A DNA stretch of 64,000 nt from Lophius americanus (taxonomy: Eukaryota > Chordata > Actinopteri > Lophiiformes > Lophiidae): positions 558,001 through 622,000 of the forward strand of contig JBBDHG010000031.1 in assembly GCA_037951165.1 (NCBI GenBank), read 5' to 3'. Every line of letters starts with the position of its first letter. Within the stretch, counting starts at the first letter, position 1. The translations under genes were made by a program, and so were the position numbers. Positions 25,501-40,500 of the stretch are shown here, in pieces. The notes beneath the pieces are model-generated. The model saw only the letters and a program-made list of their open reading frames with translations, was not told the origin of the DNA and did not search any database.

Positions 25501-28500
25501 TTTTTTATGTTATATTATAATTATTACTATCAGTACCTGTAGTCACTAACATTCTTTAGTTATATAATTTGTTGATCTGTTCTCTGATCCATGAAAAGCG
25601 GCATTTTGTGCATCTGTTTACTCTGTATATGGTTGAAATACAATAAAAACAAAGCTGAGGTGAGAGGAGGTTACTCTAAATTAGTCTGTATTATGTTAAT
25701 AAGTTTAATCGGTAGCTGCATTAGATAATTTCATTGCAATGAAGTATATGTGTTATCACTTACTGCAGACTATATCCAATATTTGTTGTCTTTCGTCATA
25801 GTCTGTCAAGATTCACCTGTCATATCGAGCATCACAGCCCCATAAATCCTTGTTGTGTCTCCTTTGAAGAACTGTCAAGTTTGACCTCGAGCAATCCTTT
25901 ACCTATAGTCTTTTGCCATCGATGAAGAGGCTGGTCAGCTGGTATATATTTGCCACCATATAACCCCTTTGTCCCTTCTTGTTAAAAATCTGATTTCGAT
26001 TGTTTTAAACGCTAGCTGTACTTTTCTGGTTACTTTGTCCAAAGTCTCTATCTCTTATCAACTTCCTCTGGCACGTTCACCATAATCATTGCTCACCTCA
26101 GCAGGAAATAAACATGACTTCACATTTGGAGCTAAATGTGGCAAAATGTTGCTGTTAAAATCAACAAGTTCTACTTTTACAAATGGCACCACATCTGATG
26201 ACGGTGATGAGTCAGTGTTTATTAAACCGTATTGATTTTTTCTTTTATCTTAATTTCCCTTTTCATTACCATGATCAAAAAAATGGAAAGAAGGAAACAG
26301 TGCAAAAACCATTAGATGGATTTCTATCAAACATGGATAAAGGAGGAGAATCGTTTACAGTTTTGTGCTGTATTTCTTTTCTAAACAATGCTATTAAGGC
26401 GATTTTTCGACATTGGCCCCAATTACATTAAAACTTCCTACCTGATTTCCACAGACTTTGAAGAGGGGTAGGGCAGATGTTTGGGATTGTTCAGCCTTGG
26501 CAGATGTATGCAGTCTACTGAAAGCTATTCTTGTTGTATTTATGGATGTAATGGACCTTTACAGGCTGTCCTCAAACTTTGCACAGTCCATGCTGGGACA
26601 GATTCCTGCCCCATGTGACCCTGAATGAGATGAAATAAGAACCAACGACTCGTCAAATTGAACACCAACTTTATAAAACAAATCCGTGTTGAGTCACTTG
26701 TGCCCAAAATGTCATTATCATCACGCAAATCGGAACTATGAATGCTTTCTAGAAAAAAGTTAAATGGGACAAGGAAGTTTTGTATACAACTTTATTATTT
26801 ATTGTTGTAGATATTCTTCTTTTTTTTTAAATTATGACCCTTGATTCCAAATTTCTGACATAAAGCTCAAACTGTATGGGTTACATGTACAATTAAGGGG
26901 TACCTATTTGAATAAATGTGATTAGAATATTGATAACTATGTTTCAATTAATATATAAGCTGCTAAATATAGGAATCTTTTTTGACATTAGTTAAGAATT
27001 AGGCCTTTATGTCTACAGAGGGATTGGGCCTTCTTTTAAGAAGTATGAACGGACTAACCATTTTATTTTATTTTTTTAAAGAGTTCTGACAACAGATGAG
27101 AAAAATATAAAAAATTAGCTTCTGAATTAATGATTCTGAATCATTTATGATTGTTTTCTTAAGTAATGGCCACATTTTAATTTCTATTTTCTTCTTCTTC
27201 TTTTTTAAACAAGTCTGCCGTATGTCTTTTACACTTAAATTCATAACTGTTTTATTTCCATGTTTCAATTAATTATAATGAACTTGCTCATAATGAATCT
27301 GTGTTTTCCAGGTGGGGAGAGAGACGGTACAAACCACAGATGACCACATGATGAAAAGGGACATGCCACCAGCTTTTATCAAGTAAGACTAGAGAGATTT
27401 TTGTCGCAAATCTCTCGCATATATTTGGACAAAATACTTTGTTCTCATTAGTATGAGGAACCCACTCGCCTCTCTGTGGCTGTCTTTCTCTCTTTATCTG
27501 TTGCAGTAATGGATGGTTGGGCTGAAGCAAAGGTCAGACATGGCATGTTAAGTGCCTCTGAATCTTGCCCTGGTGTAATGTAAATACTTTTGTGCACACG
27601 CAGGCGTTCAGGAGAAGAGCCTAAAATTCATAGCTATCTTTATATATAAGAACCTCTGGCTGCTGCTGCTTCTGCTGCTGCTGTTGCTGCTGCTTTAAGC
27701 TCAAATATAGAAAGTTGACTTATTAATGTGAAAGAAGACAAATGTAATCAATGTATTCTTTCTCTTGACCCACTCCACGTCGGCTAAATCACTAAGTTGT
27801 GCCCAGCTGTTGTCTGTTTGTATCATACTCTCTCCGCGAACCTTATTACATGAGAGACTACAGTCCAGGGAGGAAGCCCCCCCCCTCTCCAAGGTTAGGT
27901 TTGAAAGCAATTGCAGGCCCAGGTCATCTGGCTCAACCCATTTGGCGCCTCGAAGTCACATCGTCACCCTGTCATCATCCATCAGCACGTGTGCTGGAAT
28001 GCATCTCCTTCTCTAAATATAGTGTGTGGCGGGGTCCGGTTAATGCATGACAGTTTCTCGCTAGCGCGCTGAAGGACACCTCAGCCTTGATGTCATGAAC
28101 ATGTATTAGCCTTTATCCTGCAGGAAACTTCAGAAGAATGGTAACTGAGCTCCTCTCATTTGGCCTGTTTTCAATTAGTAAAAATGTGGAAATAATGATC
28201 CCTTGTTACCGTGGCAACTTGCAGACATTATTCAGTGGGAACTGGAACGTGTGACGGTTCTTGCAGGATTCTATGAGACGACACCGTGGCTTCAGTTTTC
28301 TGTTTCTTCAAAGTTCACTGCGTGCATAGCACCCACAGAGCACCTGTCAATCATTTACATTTCCGTGCAGGGGTTAAATTGGGACGGAACCAGCCAGAGT
28401 GGAGCTCCACCTCCTGAGGTCCAGAGCAAATCTTGTGAGAACAAGACAACTTCCCACTCTGGATGAGACACAAGTCCAGACATTTAACTAGAGGGTATTT

Positions 28501-31500
28501 ACAATCTGGACAACATTTGACACCCTCTATCCTTAGTAGCACAACTTTTAGCCATTTTTACACAAACATCATACAAAAAAAAAAACCCGTCTTTAATCAA
28601 TCAAACAAGCACCACCTATTTTTATTTCCACCGAATAAACCAATGGCGCCATTCTAATGTGAGCTTCTATTTTAACATTCAAGCACTCTGTTAGCAATCA
28701 AATTGTGATGTGTAGCAAGGCAGCCATTATTAGCCGTCACTGTTACGTGGTGGTTTATCGTGTCCTCTGTTCTGGGGATACAGAGTTCCGAGAACTTGCG
28801 CCATCTCCCTAATCCAGAGACGTTTTCTTCTCCTTTTGATTTTAGCTTACTTGTTTTTTTATGTGTTTTAAATCTCACACTTTGGGTTTAACACTTGGTA
28901 CCTCCTCAAAGCGTCCGGCCCACCTGGTCAAAGTCCATCTACTGATATCATCTACTAGTGCTGTCCTAAGAATTGGGTCACAAATTAGCTGGAAGCTCAA
29001 ACCTGCAGACAGTGGAATGACGTTAGAGGTGCAGATATAATGGCCTTCCCTCATTCCCTGACACTGGTCATTCTACATCTATGGACCTATAAAATGTTGA
29101 CTCCATGTGTGTTGTTCCATAATGTCATTGTCTACTGACATCCAGAACTAGGTGGTAAATGACTAAGAGAAAAGGCATTTTGGACATGGAACAGACTAAG
29201 CTGTGAATAGATGATGGCAATTCAACGACACCCATTCAATGTGCAAGAAAGATGTTAAAAAACAGATAAAATCCTGAAGGCGTAGCAAAAGTCCAGAAAT
29301 AATTATTTATGACATTACCTGTATGCCTCGTCCTCACTGGATCATATCAGTTAGTCTCGTAGGATTTGAGAGCTCTGACTTTTGTCACACCAGTTCTCTC
29401 ACTGCAGCATTGATCCTATGGTTTCTTTTTGCAAAGACAGTGTATTCACGTGTTTGTTGTAATCATTTTATTTCTTTGATGGTTGACCCCATCAGTCTTT
29501 GACTCTTTGAATCCAACCTCTGGAGTACCTGGTATGAGGGAGATGCTGAAATAGTAACACCTTGAACAAACCCCAAATTCCTTCCTCCAAGCCCCACTTA
29601 ATCTATACTTAAAGATAAATGGATCAGTTCTACTCATTCAGCTTTTCGATAAGATTTGTTTAGTTTTTTCTCATAACTTGTGACTCAAGGCCAGCTTCTG
29701 CTAAGTTAATTGATCAGCCATAATATTATAACCACTGACAGGGGATGTCAGAATAACATTCAAGCTTCATTAGTGTCACGTGTCAGTGAGTGGGATATAT
29801 TAGGCAAGGCATGTTGAAGCTCAAAGCAGGAAAGCAGAAGAATTTTAGCAAATTAGCAAAGCCCAAATTATTGCGATGGCTTGACAACTGGACCTGAGTA
29901 TCTCGTGGAGTTCCTGTTGGGTTTTTATGGTCTTCAGTGGTTAGTACCAACTACAGTGGTCTAAAGAACAACTGTTGAACCTGCTACAGGATCATGGACA
30001 CAGAATACACGCAAAGGGAAGGCTAGCCAGTGATGTCTGCTCTCAAAGAAGTGCTGCTGTTGCACAAATTGCTGAAAAAGTGGCATGTAGTGAATCACAG
30101 AGCTATTATTTGGCAAAATGGGAACATACTTTATATTAAGCATGTGGTTTAAATGTTATGGCTGATCGGTGTATATTCTGTCATCCCTCTGGATTGCGGT
30201 AATAGTACCGTTCTCTGTCAATTCATGTTTTGTATGCTTCAGTAATTACCAAAATAAATGTGTAAATCCCATAAAAGTCAGAAAAATTGCCTTAAATGCA
30301 TACAAGTTTGACTCCTTTCAATGTTTTTTTCATAACTTTGCAGAAACCTTTTCCCCGTATCAACATACTTCCCTCACCAAAGAATGCTGTTTCGGTCAAG
30401 ATGTATCAGTGTCTTAGAGCAGGATGTGCTGCAGTGAGCTCATATTTTAGTACGGACAGGAAACCATTAACAATAGAATCAAGATCAGAAAAGGTGCTGT
30501 AAGCTATCTTCAGGATGTTTAAAAACGTATGTAATGTTACCAGTAGTTTTTCAGTTTATGCATCGGTTTTCTCTTCTCAGTGTTTATTGAAATTTTCCAC
30601 ATTTTATATGCAGGGTTTGGCAATAATTATGGCTAGAGTTAGAGTTGGTAAGAGTTGTGTGAATAATGTGAATTAAATATCATGGGTTTAGACACCAAAG
30701 ATATTTTTTACATTTCTCCTATTACTCTTTTTTAAAGGGTTTGCTCTATATGTGTGTGCAGACATACTCATTTCCACTTATATATATGCACATACATATA
30801 TGCTTGAACATGATCACATGCCTGCATTGCAGAAAAGAAAAAGGAGAAAAAGATGAGACAAGAAAACATCTATGGGAGTGAGTTTTTAGCGGTCCATTCG
30901 TTCTCTCTCCCTCGTTTCATTGACTTAAGCCATTTTCATTTTCGCTGACTTTTTCGCAGTTTTGCATCCTGAATGATGTTTATTTTTCCCATCTGATCTT
31001 CCTGCAGTCTAATTATGCGTGTTTCAAAAAAAAACTACATTTGATTTTTTCATGTCAAGGTTGCTTTTGATGAAATCATTATTGGTTTTTGTCAAAAGTA
31101 AATCTAATTTAATAATAATAATAATATAATAATACATTTCATTTATAACGCACTTTACATTTGGATCAAATCTCATAGTGCTACAAAGTAAAAGCAGATA
31201 AAAGCATCAATAAAAAATAAAATAATAACTATATAAAAACATGACCAAAAAGCAGCAATGTTAATTAAAGTTATAGGTTCTGCTAAAAAGGAAAGATTTA
31301 AGTCCTTTTTTAAATGTGTCAGTCGTCTGTGGAGCCCTCAGATTGTCAGGGAGGGCAGTTCACAGACGAGGGGCAGCAGAACAGAAGGCCCGATCACCCA
31401 TGGTGCTGAGCTTAGTCTGGGGAAGGAGGAGGCGGTATGAGTGGGTATCAAATCAGTCAATTATACAGTAAGAGAAACATTAGTTATGAATATTTAATTT

Positions 31501-34500
31501 AATTTATTCCTTAACCTTAAATTACACAGACTGAATCTTTAATAGATGTTTTCAAATTGAAGTTTTTAAGAAAATCCTTGACATTATTTAGGAGCTCCTG
31601 AGTTAGTTAGTATTTGCCTGAAATACAAGCAGGAGCGAATGAGAAGAGGAAATTAAATAGCTCTGCTGCAACTGCTGTATGTAGCTGCAAGCAGTATCTG
31701 GAGCTTTCATCTGTGTTTGTTGTTTTGTTTCGTTCATGTCTAATCTCCCCATGACAGACTGGTTTTGGAGACATATTTATTCTTCTTGTTACCACAGGGT
31801 GGAGAATGCATGTGGTAAATTGGTGCAGGCTGCCCAGATGCTGAAATCCGACCCATACTCTGTTCCTGCTCGGGATTACCTTATCGATGGCTCCCGGGGC
31901 ATCCTCTCCGGAACCTCTGACCTCCTCCTGACCTTCGATGAGGCCGAGGTATTTATTCTTTCATTCCGTATTTATAAATCTGTTAAGCAGCGGATGTTTG
32001 CTGAACAACATGGTCAGTATGCTGATAAAGTTACAGTAAAGGTATATCGACTTTGGATCAGATATCAGTTATAGAGGCTTTCTGTATCCTTGTACACCTC
32101 ATTGATGGAGGGACTGACGTAGACGGACACCAGACTGATAAACATAGGAGCAGAACTGCAAGGTGGCAGTTCTATTACTGGATTGGCCTAACGGCCACAG
32201 ACCCTTGAACATCACGAGGGACATTTTTGTCTTCTCACTTTTTTTTTCAATATTTCTAATAAATATTCTAATATGGTGTATTAGCTATTTTAGAAAAATA
32301 AAGGATTATAATCCAGAAAATAAATTAGTATTTGTTAGTTCTCGTCAACACTGAGGTTAGTTTAAAAATAACCTTATTCAAATAAACAACAAATGATTTT
32401 ATATTGTGGGGCAGTTTTAACAAGGGCATATAAGTCCAAAAGCAGGATATGAGTAAACCACAAGGCTTAAAGATAATGTTGCAGATGAGTGGAAGTAGTA
32501 TGACAACACTTCTTGTGTTTATATCCGGTGACACTTCAGTGACTTCAGTGCAACCAGACACTAAAATGTCCCGTATAAAAGTCAGTTGCTCTAAAACTGC
32601 TAAACAATTCTATCAGAGCAAAATCTAGAGCCATGAATATATTTTTATTATGATTTTATTTGATTCTAATATTAACCACCTAGTGGACTACAAAAGTAAG
32701 TGATCCATTTAGAGCTAAAATATTTTCATGTTTCAATTTCTTCTTTACCTTCGGAACTGTTATGTTTTTATAGAGTAGGGAGAGGTTGATAAATGTACCA
32801 GACTCCGTGGAACTCACCATATTTCTCACACAGACGCTTCATAAATCTCCACTCAGGCAGAAGAATCATCAGTCAGACCAGAGTTGGAGGCTAGAATGAA
32901 AAACGTTGCAGATCAGCTCTCTAGGCACAGACAGCAGCACCGTCTGCAGAGGTTATCTGTCAGCAGTGCCATCATATTTTCCAATGCAGATCAGGCATCT
33001 CTCTGTGTGCAGGAGCTGAAGTGAATCAGGACAAAGAGGCTGGAATGTCAGTAGGCAGCGTTATCAGAGTGTAATCAGAGAGAACGTGAATGGAAAGACT
33101 GTTTGCACAATCACTTTTCTCTGCGAATGCCCTGGTTTTTTTTTTCAATTGCCTTTTGTTCTCATTTGATCCCATCTTTATCTCAGGTCCGCAAAATAAT
33201 CCGTGTGTGCAAAGGCATCCTTGAGTATCTGACTGTGGCAGAGGTGGTAGAGTCCATGGAGGATTTGATCACATACACAAAGAACCTGGGACCAGGTCAG
33301 TCTTGATCCAGGAGCGACGGGAGTGATTGACAGAATGTCAGGAGGAGATTTCCTATATATATATATATATGAGAGAGAGCGCTAGCTAAGAATGTGCCCT
33401 CGGTATCTACAGAGCCCCCTCTGTAGATATTTAGGTCTTCATACAACTTTGCACTGGGTTGGAGTAAAGGCGGACCAGACACTCCTTGAACATGCTGTAT
33501 AAAAGGATTTGAAAGTTTTCTATTTAAATGAACTGTTCCTTTAAGGTAACACTGATTGGAAACCCTATATGCATCACAATTAAGAAATCAATTTGTAGAA
33601 GTGTCGCACTGTTGTTTTATCCATGCATCAAGCCTAATGTAAAAGGTTACTTTTCACATTTGCAGAAGCATGACCTGCGTCTCCCCATGAAACTGAAATA
33701 TCTTGAATTAAAATTGAATCCTAACCTTTAATAGTCACAATTGATGTGTAAATGGACTTAGTTCTCTTCCACTTCTGGTTGGTTTCGGGGGCCAGGAATG
33801 ACAAAGATGGCGAAGATGATCGATGAGCGACAGCAGGAGCTAACGCACCAGGAGCACCGCGTCATGTTGGTCAACTCCATGAACACGGTCAAGGAGCTGC
33901 TGCCCATTCTCATCTCAGGTAAGCACATCCTGTTTCTCTTTATTCCTTTATTCCCTCATTGTGCATTTTATATTAGTATTTGTGATCTCTCCACATTGGT
34001 TTTTGATTTACGTTTTTGATTTTTAAGTTATAGCTTTTACATTCTATCATTTATAGTGTGAAGCAGCCGCTGCATGATAACCGAAAACAAATAAAACCCA
34101 TAAATATTCCTTGATTCATCAAATGTTAGTACCGGATTCTTAAAAGGTACACAGTACAAGATTTAAAAGTAATCTTTTTTACAAGCTGGAAGGCTGCAGT
34201 GTCCACAGAAATCTCATGATCGTCTGTTCAAACTAGATTTTTAACATATTTGAGGGAGGGCGTCCCATGTATTCCCAAACATATGAAATTCAGCCTTTAA
34301 TATGTAAGTTATCCTTTCCAGTGGTAAGTTGATAACATCCATACTAGTGTAATATATTATTGGCATTCACCCACTATCACTTTTACTGTACTTATATTTC
34401 TTTGGATACAAACCCAGTAAAAAAAGGCTTGGGTCTGGTGCGGTGCGTTATGAGATAATCTTCTCAATTATTGCTTTTGCCTTTTTTTCAAGGTTTGGTC

Positions 34501-37500
34501 TATTTTCTCTTCAGGTATCAAAATCTTTGTGACAACCCACATGTCTGGCAGCCATGGTAAAGAGGAGGCCCTGAAGAACCGGAACTTTACCGTAGAGAAG
34601 ATGAGCGCTGAGATCAATGAGATCATCAGAGTGCTGCAGCTTACATCCTGGGATGAGGATGCTTGGGCCAACAAGGTGCGTAGCGTAGATGTCATCCCTG
34701 TGGTCATCACAAGCACCTGCAGTTATTATGAGCTCAGTACCTGAGGAGCGCCTTGGTTTTCATGCATTCTTTGTGGACCACAGCTGGAAGCAGTCTGTCT
34801 CAGACATTCCTTTAATGACTCTGGACGGAAGCTGCAGACTGTAGAAATTATTGTGATGTATTTAGTACTTAAAGCAGGAATGTGTCTTTATTTAGCTGCA
34901 CAATCTTATATATTTTTTCTGCTCCGCACGTTTGGATCCTCTCCTCTACCGAACTTTATTGTGCCACTTTTTGTTCGGTTGACACTTACGTCCAGTCGTG
35001 TCCAGTTTGTATTTATGTCGTTCTTCCTTTTCTTTTTCACCGTTTCTTTCACCCTTCACCCCCTGTAGAAGGTAAGCCGCACCTCTCTGGCTCCTCAGCC
35101 GTGCAGCAGCATGTCTGAGCCATGCGTGTGCTGTCTGCTTTGTGGTGTGTGCCTCTCAGTCGTGAGGCGGATTAAACTGTTGACTCATAAATCAGCAGTT
35201 TGAATATTTTGTGTCCTCCTAATGGAATGGTGTTGACTGAACAGGTTTCAATGTTTACCCAAACAGTATTTTATATTTGTCGGCGTATACTCATCCTCCT
35301 CCTATGTCAAGAGGCTCTCCATGTGCATGTCCTCACCCCTGCCTTGATTGATTGACCTGACTCATACGGTATTGATTTGAGTGTTGTTGATTAGATTTTT
35401 CCAAGAATTGACCTCTGTGTTACCATGCTTTTGAGATGCGCCGAACAGCCATAGGAGGAGGAGAGCATATTGGAAAACCTTAAATGGATTTCATTGTGTG
35501 AATTGCTAATGCGTAATTTTAATATGCTTCTAGCCGTTGTTTCCATGAACACTCAGTACATCAACTTACTTCACATAATCCCCCTCACCAAAATCATCAA
35601 CCTTCTCTGTGTTTGGAATCACAAGAACGTCGTATAATTTAGTATTCATTGAATTTTCTAGCATTTTTCCAGGATTTTGTGTGTGCTAAGAATATAAAAT
35701 ATTGTACTAGATGAGCAACAATCTCTGAGTATGCTGCATAATCATACAAAACACAGGTGTGGTGTTGAAAAAAGAGTTCACAAGTATGAAAGTCAATCCT
35801 TCCTTTGTCTGTAAATGCTTACCTTGTGTAGATCTTGAGGGGGGCTGGAGCCTATGTCAAGTCAATTTTATTTATATAGCCCCAAATCACAACAGGTGTC
35901 ATGTCTAACACTTTCAGAAACGAGCTGATCTAAGCTTCACACTTCATTTTACAGAGACCCAACAATTCAGCATGAACAGTAACATGGAGTAAGAGGAGAG
36001 GGAAAAAAAATCCTTTAACAGGCAGAAACCACGAGCAGATACTGATATGTTCAGTTCATTGTAGAGTTCAGTTACGTCTGTGTTGGGGACAATAAAATCA
36101 GTGGAGTCTCATTCCTTGGTTTCAGAGTCAAACCCCCTTACTTCCTGATCTACAGCTGCCCGATCTGTACCAGAAACTACAATTTAAGTCTAATATTTAA
36201 TTTTTTGAATAACAGTACAATGTGTTTCATCGGTGGAATAATACAATAACGACATAGAATAAAATGGCTAAATTGTAAGGTATTGATTTCTCTTTTTCCC
36301 CACCACTAGCATTGGGGAGCTGGGTCATGTAATCTATAGTTATAAGCTGGATAATGCTTCAGTTTGAGTTCGATCGGCCGGTTACTCATGCAATTTCAAA
36401 CAGTCAACGTCTTATTTTTTGTAATTCCATCCTGTGTTAGACTGTGATAAATCTGTTTGCATTAGAGCCTATTTTTATCAGCCTTTCACTCCCCTGGCAG
36501 CTTTTTCACACACAGACACACATACACACACAAAGGTGGTTAGTGACTGAACAGCAGCTGCTCAAGTGTGAACAGTAAACTGCCAATGCAGATATGGTAA
36601 CAACAGCTCACAGACTTTTTTTCACTTCCTGTTTTCCCTTCCCTGGTTCACACTCCCAGCTACTCAACCTGGCTGGTTTATAAGAGGATTATTGTGAGAA
36701 CTTAAACAACTCTGCGGAGTCCTGCTTAGGGGATTCAATTGGAAGAAGAGTTACTTTGGTTTTATGAGTTTATGTTATTTGCAGCTTTGATAGCGTGTGC
36801 TAATTTAACCAGGAGTTCATCCTGCTTTGCTCCATATTTTACCGACAATGACGACATTGTCAAGTCTGTTTATTGTATTTCCATCCTCGCTGATTGAGAT
36901 ACAAGAGGGTTGTTTGGCTCCTGCCTCACGCCTTGCTCACAGATTCTGTAAAAGAGTGATGAAACAGCATGGTGGTTTCCCCTGACAGATGTTAATGATG
37001 CTTTAAGATGACTGTGGAGTGAACAAATTGGTCACCAAGTGTTTTCTTTTTCTCAAAGGACTATACATCGATCAGACATAACACTATAACCACCTGCCTA
37101 ATATTGGGAAGGTCATACTTGAGTGACCGAACAGCTCTGAGGCATGAACTCGAGGATACCTCTGAAGGTGGGCTGAGGTATTTGATACATTAGCAGCAAA
37201 TCCTTTAAGTCCTGAAAGTTGTTAGGTGGGGCCTCCGTGGATAAGACTTGTTTGTCCAGCACATTCCTGAAATGCTAGATTGGGTTTAGATCTGAGGAAT
37301 CTGAAGGCCAAGTCAACACCTTGAACCGGTTTTTCTGTTCCTCAATCCATTCCTGAACCACTCCTGCAGTGTGCAGGGGAGCATTATGCTACTCGAAGAA
37401 ACCACAGCCATTAACGAAAACCTTTTCCAGGAATGGGGGTACCTGGTCTGCAACGATATTTAAGTAGGAGCTACGTGTCAAAGGAACATGCACGTGAATG

Positions 37501-40500
37501 TTAGGACCCAAGGTTTCCCAGCACAACATTATTCAAAGCATCAAACTGCCTCCCCGTGCTTCCTTTGCTCAGAGACACACAGCCATCCATACCATGGAGA
37601 CGGAAACATGACTTATCAGACCAAACCATTTTTTTTCATTGCTCCATGGTTCACTTTTGATTCGACATGCCAATTGTAGGAGCTTTCAGCAGTGGACAGG
37701 AGTCAGCATGGTCAGTCTGATTGATGTCCGGCTACGCGAAAGTAACGTGTGATGTCACTGCGTGTTCTCACTCCATTCTATCAGAACCAGCATAAACCTT
37801 TTCAGCAATTCCCTACAGTCCTCTTCTTTAGCATCAGACAACACAGGCTAGCCTTCACTGCCCATGTACCTCAAGAGCCCTGGGCAGCTACGACCCTGTC
37901 GTTGGATTAGAAGTTGTTCTTCCTGAGACCAGGAACACAAAACCTGAAGTTCTGGAAATAATCTGACCCAGCCGTCTAGACTTTACCATTTGATCTTTTT
38001 CCAAGTCGCTACAATCCTAACATTTGTCCATCGTTCCTGCTACAAACATCGTCAGGAGAAAATGTTCTTTTGCTGTCTAATGTATCACAGTTGTTGACAG
38101 ATGCCATGGTAACCAGATCATCTGTTAATTTTTGATTTCATCAGTCAATGGTTTGAATGTTATGGCTGATCGGTATATAATAACATGACAGCACATGTTA
38201 TCTTCATTCACGCAGGATCCTAAACTCAAGCATCTGGAATGATGATGTAACAATGTAAACATGAAAGGGGCATCGACCCGACTTCGTTTTTAATGTCGTC
38301 GATTCTCTGTGAAGGTATTCATTCATTCTCTCTTTCAAACTCAAAGGACACAGAGGCCATGAAGAGGGCGCTGGGGCTCATCGACTCAAAGATGGCCCAG
38401 GCTAAGAAATGGCTGGATGATCATCACGCTCCACCAGGTAATAAACCTCCATGTCCTCCACCTTAAGCCATTCATTACGTCCTCAGTATTGATGTTATTG
38501 ACGTCTCTGACTTTGTGTTTGGCTTTTAGGGGACGCAGGCGAGCAGGCTATCCGTCAGATCCTGGATGAAGCTGGGAAAGTCGGGGAACTGTGTGCTGGG
38601 AAGGAGCGCAGGGATATCCTGGGCACGGCAAAGACTTTGGGTCAGATGACTGACCAGGTGTCTGAAATGAGGGCCAGGTATGCTCTTTACCCATCATGTC
38701 TCAGGACGATGTTATCCTATTGTTTAAAAAGTGCTGCTTATACTTTAGACCACATTTCATTTACACTGAGCCAACATTGCTGATATGACGCCACTACAGT
38801 TTGTGATTTTACAACGCCTGCTGGTGTTCTAAGAGCAGAAGAGATGTAACGTACAAGACAGCAGAATCTGCAACTAGTGTTATATTTGATATTGAGCAGC
38901 ATTTTGTAAACGATGCACGTGTTACAAGGCAGTTGATCTTGTCCTCTGCTCCAAGCTAAGGAACTACTGGACTTCACACTTCCTCCCAATTTTGAAGCCA
39001 TTTACTTCTTACTTGAGTTAGCATCTACTGCTGCTCATAGATAAAAACCTCAGGTTGCTTTTTGTCCCAATTGTGTGTCGCAAACATATGTCGTCCAAAT
39101 CGTTTGCCCAACTTCCTCTCCGACTCACTCAATTCTTGCAGACATTATTTTGTCCACTGGAGGTTCTGATACAGAGAAATAATGACATCCTGATTTCATT
39201 TTTGTAGCAGAACTACAGAATATTGAGGCCCTATAAAGTCACTTAATTCCCACTTTGAGAGCTTGTTTAAAAAGGGCTAAATTATTTCTCCTAGGGTTCA
39301 TAATGATATTTCCATTGAATATCTTTATTGATAACTTTTTCATTTATCCGGTAGTTCCATTTCCGATACGTTAAGGGTAGGCGGTGTAAGGCAGTGAGCA
39401 TATTAGAGCGATTAAAGTGTGTAAGAGTGGAATTGATATGAATCTGACTGTCACCAGGGACTCTGAGTCACACTCTATTAAAAGCAGCTGTCTGGTATGA
39501 ATTCATAATCTTCTTTAACCTCAGCTTGAGTTCCTCTTGTGAGAACAGAGATTCCTCTGAGCTGTGTCTGGAGATTTGAGTTAGGAGCTGCTGTTCTTAA
39601 ACAAGATGATCATCAGGCTTAAGCTTTGGCTGTGTGGCCCACAAAGACATGCTGCAGTTTATTGTACCCATATGTTTTCTCTGTCCACCCCAGGGGTCAG
39701 GGCACATCCCCGGCTGCCATACAGAAGGCAGGGCAGGTTTCCAAGGGGCTCGATATATTAACTTGCAAGGTGGGAAATGCTGCTTGCAAGCTCGAGGCCA
39801 TGACTAACTCCAAGCAGGCCATCGCAAAAAGCATCGATGCTGCACAGGTGAGTCACTAGCCAACTTTCAAATAATGGAATTAACCCTATAACTGCAAGAA
39901 GTTATTGTTGTTGGTTTTTTTTTGCCACTGCAGAGCTGGTTGGCCGACCCGAACGGCGGCCCCGAAGGAGAGGGGATCAGGACGCTGCTCGCTGAGGCCA
40001 AAAAGATTGCGGAGATGTGTGAAGACCCCAGAGAGAGAGATGACATTCTGCGGTCTCTAGGAGAGATTGCTGCTTTGACAGCCAAGCTGTCTGATCTCAG
40101 GAGACAGTGAGTTACTGACAGCAGGAAACGCTGCATCATTTAAGGCTGGTCTGAGCCCAGCTGTGATCGTTCCGTCTTCTTAAGACCACAAGGCCTAAAT
40201 GAATTAATTTTTTTACTGTTGCTTGGACAAATAAGTGTTTGTCTTTACATATGTTGGAGTTTTTCCCTTCCTATTAGGGCGTGAAATCATCAGATCCCCC
40301 ACAATACGATAATATAGCGGTACTTTTTTTTTGATAAAATATATTATGATATACTTTAAACATTAAAACATTCAACATTAAATCCTGTCCCCACCAAATA
40401 ACTTATCCAATCAGATAAAATTCTCAATCTTTTTGTCAATGAAAAAACGCCACAGGCATCAGTGACAAAGCTTGTTCACAAGAGCATTCCTTTTCATCGC

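Larger units (their letters stand above)
10510..27311 (+). other. vcl: vinculin intron 1 (16.8 kb)
   Basis: The largest intron of the gene. No exon of another gene was recognised on either strand. It holds dispersed repeats (10919, 14764, 16298), two Tc1-like remnants (18345, 22253), strong palindromes (19012, 23889), a 12-bp minisatellite (24063), an exact 48-bp repeat (21311 and 24015) and an X-box (14211). Several non-repetitive stretches (about 13980-14260, 24780-24980) look like possible enhancers. Confidence 0.8.
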
